Part shown: positions 59,864 to 62,691 of the stretch, piece by piece
How positions within the stretch are numbered: position 1 is the stretch's first letter
Layout of the letters: every line of letters starts with the position of its first letter
Origin: Zhongshania marina
GTDB taxonomy: Bacteria > Pseudomonadota > Gammaproteobacteria > Pseudomonadales > Spongiibacteraceae
Direction of reading: 5' to 3'
DNA length: 62,691 nucleotides
NCBI RefSeq assembly: GCF_002915595.1
Contig: NZ_PQGG01000033.1
Span: forward strand, 1 to 62,691
The notes under the pieces: generated by a model
The model's database searches: none
Told to the model about the DNA's origin: nothing
Seen by the model: only the letters and a program-made list of their open reading frames with translations
Translations under genes and position numbers: made by a program

Positions 59864-60646
59864 ATGTTAGAGAATCAGGATAGACAGTTCCCTGCGTCGG
59901 GAGCAGCGCTAGTTATTGGTGGAACCGGCGGTTTAGGGCGCGCTATTGTTAACAAATTAATCGCGAATGGCTCTGCCGTTGCATTTACCTATCATAGCAA
60001 TACATCTGCCGCTGACTCCTTGCTAGCAGAGAATATGAATAGTAGCGTCGCTATTTCTGCTTATAAAATGGATTTAATGGACAGCGCCGCCATTAGTCAG
60101 GTCATTGAAAAGGTGGCTGAAGCTAGTGGCGGTATTCATACGCTTGTTTATTCTGCAGGTGCGCCTCTTTATCTTCGTTATATCGGAGCTATTGAATCGG
60201 ATAGGATGAATTTTCATTTGCAAAGCGATGTTATGGGATTTTTTAATCTTGTACAAAGTAGCTTGCCTTATATTCGTGAATTGCAAGGTTCATACGTTGC
60301 TTGTTGTAGCTGTGGTCTTGAAAAGTGGCCAATAAAAGATGCGTTGTCGGTAGTCCCAAAAGCGGGTATTGCGGCATTGGCAAAAGGGCTCGCAAGGGAG
60401 GAGGGGCGCTACGGTGTCAGGGCGAACGTCATTGGCACCGGTGTGATTGATGCCGGTATTACCCAGGCCGGCCTGGAATCTGGAGATGTACCTCAAAATT
60501 TTGTTTCTGGTGCCATACAAACCACGCCACTAGGTAGGCTGGGTGAAGCCGATGATATTGCTGAAGCCGTTTTATTTCTCGCTTCAAAGCGGGCTAAATT
60601 TATTACAGGCCAGGTCCTGAATGTAGATGGTGGATGGACAGTTTAG
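59864..60646 (+). CDS. SDR-family protein lacking the catalytic tyrosine
   Basis: The frame opens at 59783, but the ATG at 59864, after TTGGGAAA, starts MLENQDRQFP and gives 260 residues. The Rossmann motif (VIGGTGGLGRAIVNKL) and C-terminal ITGQVLNVDGG are normal. The active-site segment reads LSVVPKAG, where Y-x3-K would be expected, so serine stands for the tyrosine. It may be a non-standard reductase, a binding protein or a dead enzyme. It is 99 bases after the amidohydrolase gene and before the cut oxidoreductase gene. Confidence 0.82.
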   Translation: MLENQDRQFPASGAALVIGGTGGLGRAIVNKLIANGSAVAFTYHSNTSAADSLLAENMNSSVAISAYKMDLMDSAAISQVIEKVAEASGGIHTLVYSAGAPLYLRYIGAIESDRMNFHLQSDVMGFFNLVQSSLPYIRELQGSYVACCSCGLEKWPIKDALSVVPKAGIAALAKGLAREEGRYGVRANVIGTGVIDAGITQAGLESGDVPQNFVSGAIQTTPLGRLGEADDIAEAVLFLASKRAKFITGQVLNVDGGWTV

Positions 60647-60753
60647 CGATTATTTTACATGTGACGGTATTGGGTACGACGTTTTCAGTTGCAGAAAGCC
60701 TAGTGTCGCAATAATTATTTCTATAGCGGTACGATTGAAATATTGAGGTGGGC

Positions 60754-61719
60754 ATGAGTAAATTAAGTAGTATTTTTCAGCCTTTTTCTCTTGGCGAGCT
60801 TGAGATCCCGAATCGTATTGTTATGGCGCCGATGACTCGTGGTTTTAGTCCAAGTGGTGTGCCGAGTGATGGCGTTGCGGATTATTATCGCCGTAGAGCC
60901 GAACATAATGTTGGATTGATTATTACTGAAGGGGTTGGTATTGATCATCCTGCCGCTATTGGTGATTCGGGTTTGGGTGATAGTAATCAACCAGTACTGC
61001 ATGGCGAAGAAGCATTAAATGCCTGGCGGAATATTGTGAAGGAGGTGCATGCAGTAGGCGGCCTAATAGCGCCGCAGCTTTGGCATCAAGGCCCGTTACG
61101 AGTAAATGGAACTGGCTTGTATCCTGAGGCCATCTCTTGCAGGCCCTCTGGAATTTGGGGGCCTACAGGTGGTTCAACGCCATTTGGGGCGGGGTTAATG
61201 GAGCAAGTGTCGGCGCCAACGAGGCCAATGAGTGAGGAGGATATTGCGGATACGATTTCCGCATTTGAACGAAGTGCCGCAAATGCGAAGCATATTGGTT
61301 TCGATGCAATTGCAATTCACGGCGCTCATAGTTATTTAATTGATGCGTTTATTTGGGAAGGTACAAATAAGCGCAGTGATCGCTGGGGCGGGAGCCTTCA
61401 AAATCGCCTTCGTTATGGAGTTGAGGTGATCAAGGCTATTCGCGCAGTCTCAGGTAATTTACCTATAATTTATCGTTTTTCGCAGTGGAAGCAGTCAGAT
61501 TTTGACGCAAAAATTGCTGCATCACCAGCGGAGTTGGAGGAAATTTTAGGCACGTTTGCCGATGCCGGGATTGATATGTTTGATGCCAGTACCCGCCGTT
61601 ACGAAACGCCTGCGTTTCCTGATTTTGACACTTCATTGAGTCTAGCAGGTTGGGCGAAAAAGCTGAGCGGAAAGCCATCTATAGCCGTTGGTGGAATAGG
61701 TTTAAATAAAGATATTTAT
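60754..61719 (+). pseudogene. Old Yellow Enzyme-family oxidoreductase, truncated by IS982
   Basis: An FMN oxidoreductase with PFSLGELEIPNRIVMAPMTR and the active-site IHGAHSYLIDAFIW, followed by NKRSDRWGGSLQNRLRYG. The ATG at 60754 follows GAGGTGGG. The native frame ends at tyrosine codon 61717-61719, where IS982 begins. The frame then runs on for 14 IS-encoded residues to a stop at 61764. Homologues are about 360-400 residues long, so about 40-70 C-terminal residues are missing, likely including part of the FMN phosphate-binding region. Probably inactive. Confidence 0.9.
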
Positions 61720-62691
61720 ACCCGTAGTGCATTTAGGAAGGAGGTAAGTTACTCACCCTCATAAAGAGGTTATCATTAGTTTACGAGAAAAATGGTAACG
61801 AGATGAGTAACTTACACAGCGTTTATAGCAAAATTCTGTCTCTTTTGCACGAAATTGAGCCAGCCGATAATTTTTTGAATCAAATCAGAACACCTAAGCT
61901 AAGCGATAAGGAGCTACTCGCGCTCAGTCTTGCAGCTGAAACACTGGGCATTGATTCAGAACACTTTTTGTTCAAACAGCTGCCTGCGTGCATCAATGGG
62001 AAAATTGAGCGCTCCGTTTATAACAGAAGAGCGCGAAGGTTGAGTTTTAAATTAGAAGAAATCAGAAGCGCTATTGTCACGCGATTAGATGTTGATAACG
62101 ATATAAATATTGTCGATAGCATGCCATTGGAAGTGTGTAAAATGAGTCGATCTAATCGCAGTAAAATTTGCCAAGAATTTGAATCTAGCTCGCCAGATTT
62201 TGGTTTTTGTGCAGCACAAAATATGCGCTACTTTGGCTATAAGTTACACGCGGTTTGCTCACCGAGTGGCGTGTTAAAAATGTACGATATATCAAAGGCT
62301 TCGGTTCATGACATCCATTACCTAAACGATATTGAAGGCCAGTTAAACAATTGTGTTTTGATTGGCGATAAAGGGTATTTGAGCAGAGTTTGGCAAACAG
62401 ATTTATTTTCATCAAGTTGTATCAATTTGCAAACACCGATGCGAAAGAACCAGAAAGAGTTTAGAGACTTTCCGGCTAAATATCGTAAAGCCAGAAAGCG
62501 GATCGAAACATTGTTTTCACAACTTTGTGACCAGTTCATGATACGGCGGAATTATGCAAAATCGTTCAAGGGTATTTCGCGCAGAATTGTGACAAAGATA
62601 GCGTCCCTCACATTAATTCAATGGTTCAACCAACGTGAAGGGAATAAATTAAACAACCTGAAAGTGGTCATTTCCTAAATGCACCACGGGT
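61720..62691 (+). mobile_element. Complete IS982-family insertion sequence
   Basis: The ends are ACCCGTAGTGCATTTAGGAA (61720-61739) and the reverse complement of 62672-62691, differing at one of 20 positions. The element is 972 bases and encodes one transposase. It sits inside the Old Yellow Enzyme gene. The right flank is outside the window, so the target duplication cannot be read. Confidence 0.95.
61803..62678 (+). CDS. IS982 family transposase
   Basis: 291 residues of the IS982 DDE type: the first aspartate in INIVDSMPLEVC, the second in VLIGDKGYLSR and the glutamate in RKRIETLFSQL. The C-terminal RRIVTKIASLTLIQWFNQ is also typical. Length is near normal and no frameshift is seen, so the element may be active. 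A start at ATG 61803 follows AACGAG. The reading frame ends 13 bases before the right end of the element, inside the inverted repeat. Confidence 0.95.
   Translation: MSNLHSVYSKILSLLHEIEPADNFLNQIRTPKLSDKELLALSLAAETLGIDSEHFLFKQLPACINGKIERSVYNRRARRLSFKLEEIRSAIVTRLDVDNDINIVDSMPLEVCKMSRSNRSKICQEFESSSPDFGFCAAQNMRYFGYKLHAVCSPSGVLKMYDISKASVHDIHYLNDIEGQLNNCVLIGDKGYLSRVWQTDLFSSSCINLQTPMRKNQKEFRDFPAKYRKARKRIETLFSQLCDQFMIRRNYAKSFKGISRRIVTKIASLTLIQWFNQREGNKLNNLKVVIS

Noticed and set aside
1-62691. CRISPR arrays, tRNA or rRNA genes
   Set aside because: No regularly spaced direct repeats, cloverleaf-type sequence or rRNA-like stretch was seen while reading the window; short RNA genes could still be missed by eye.

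Overview
The window reads as a chromosomal catabolic island of a marine-type gammaproteobacterium. TonB-dependent receptors, PlsB, a wax ester synthase, IS66 and IS982 elements and moderate GC fit the Cellvibrionales/Spongiibacteraceae (Zhongshania-like) group. That placement is an impression from gene content, not a computed assignment. The window begins on the outer base of an IS66-family element (1-2482) and ends on the outer base of an IS982-family element (61720-62691), so it is probably an assembly contig broken at repeats.

Layout. 1-2482: complete IS66 element (tnpA, tnpB, tnpC) with terminal inverted repeats. 2483-5244: remnant of an integrative element or prophage, with an XRE repressor, paired operators, an excisionase-like protein, a frameshifted tyrosine integrase and an unknown protein. 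5245-9381: adrenodoxin-type ferredoxin and KshA-like Rieske oxygenase, a divergent TetR regulator and an acyl-CoA ligase. 9654-26640: a GC-richer beta-oxidation block with a DUF35-like protein, SDR, heteromeric acyl-CoA dehydrogenase (ACAD) pairs, CaiB/BaiF CoA transferase, atypical crotonase, SnoaL-like protein, two ligases, a two-domain MaoC hydratase, a fused double ACAD and an Ltp-type thiolase/aldolase with its DUF35 partner. 26699-34046 (minus strand): four-gene operon for a 2,4-dienoyl-CoA-reductase-like flavoenzyme, PlsB, WS/DGAT and a HAD-PlsC fusion. 34268-50992: two TonB receptors, an AveC-like membrane protein, a small membrane protein, SDR, P450, 3beta-HSD/epimerase-like protein, a beta-rich protein with two APH-type kinases, a second Rieske oxygenase and a KstD-like flavoprotein. 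50994-61719: TetR regulator and a divergent ten-gene operon encoding a split acetoin/2-oxoacid dehydrogenase (E1alpha, E1beta, free lipoyl protein, lipoyl-less E2), ligase, ACAD pair, amidohydrolase, SDR and an Old Yellow Enzyme gene cut by IS982.

The genes suggest uptake of a hydrophobic, probably polycyclic or isoprenoid substrate (steroid-like is the best guess) through the TonB receptors. Oxygenation by Rieske and P450 enzymes, CoA activation, beta-oxidation with alpha/beta ACADs and retro-aldol side-chain release would follow. No meta-cleavage ring-degradation genes (HsaC/TesB type) are seen, so the window may encode only upper-pathway and side-chain steps.

The most striking non-coding signal is a repeated 15-bp imperfect palindrome (about CTNAC-N5-GTNAG) found ten times, always in intergenic DNA at promoters from the KshA-like gene to the second Rieske gene. 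Three copies lie in a longer conserved promoter module with TTGACA and a downstream TGTAC-N3-TGTATA element. This looks like one dispersed regulon, possibly controlled by the TetR protein at 6995.
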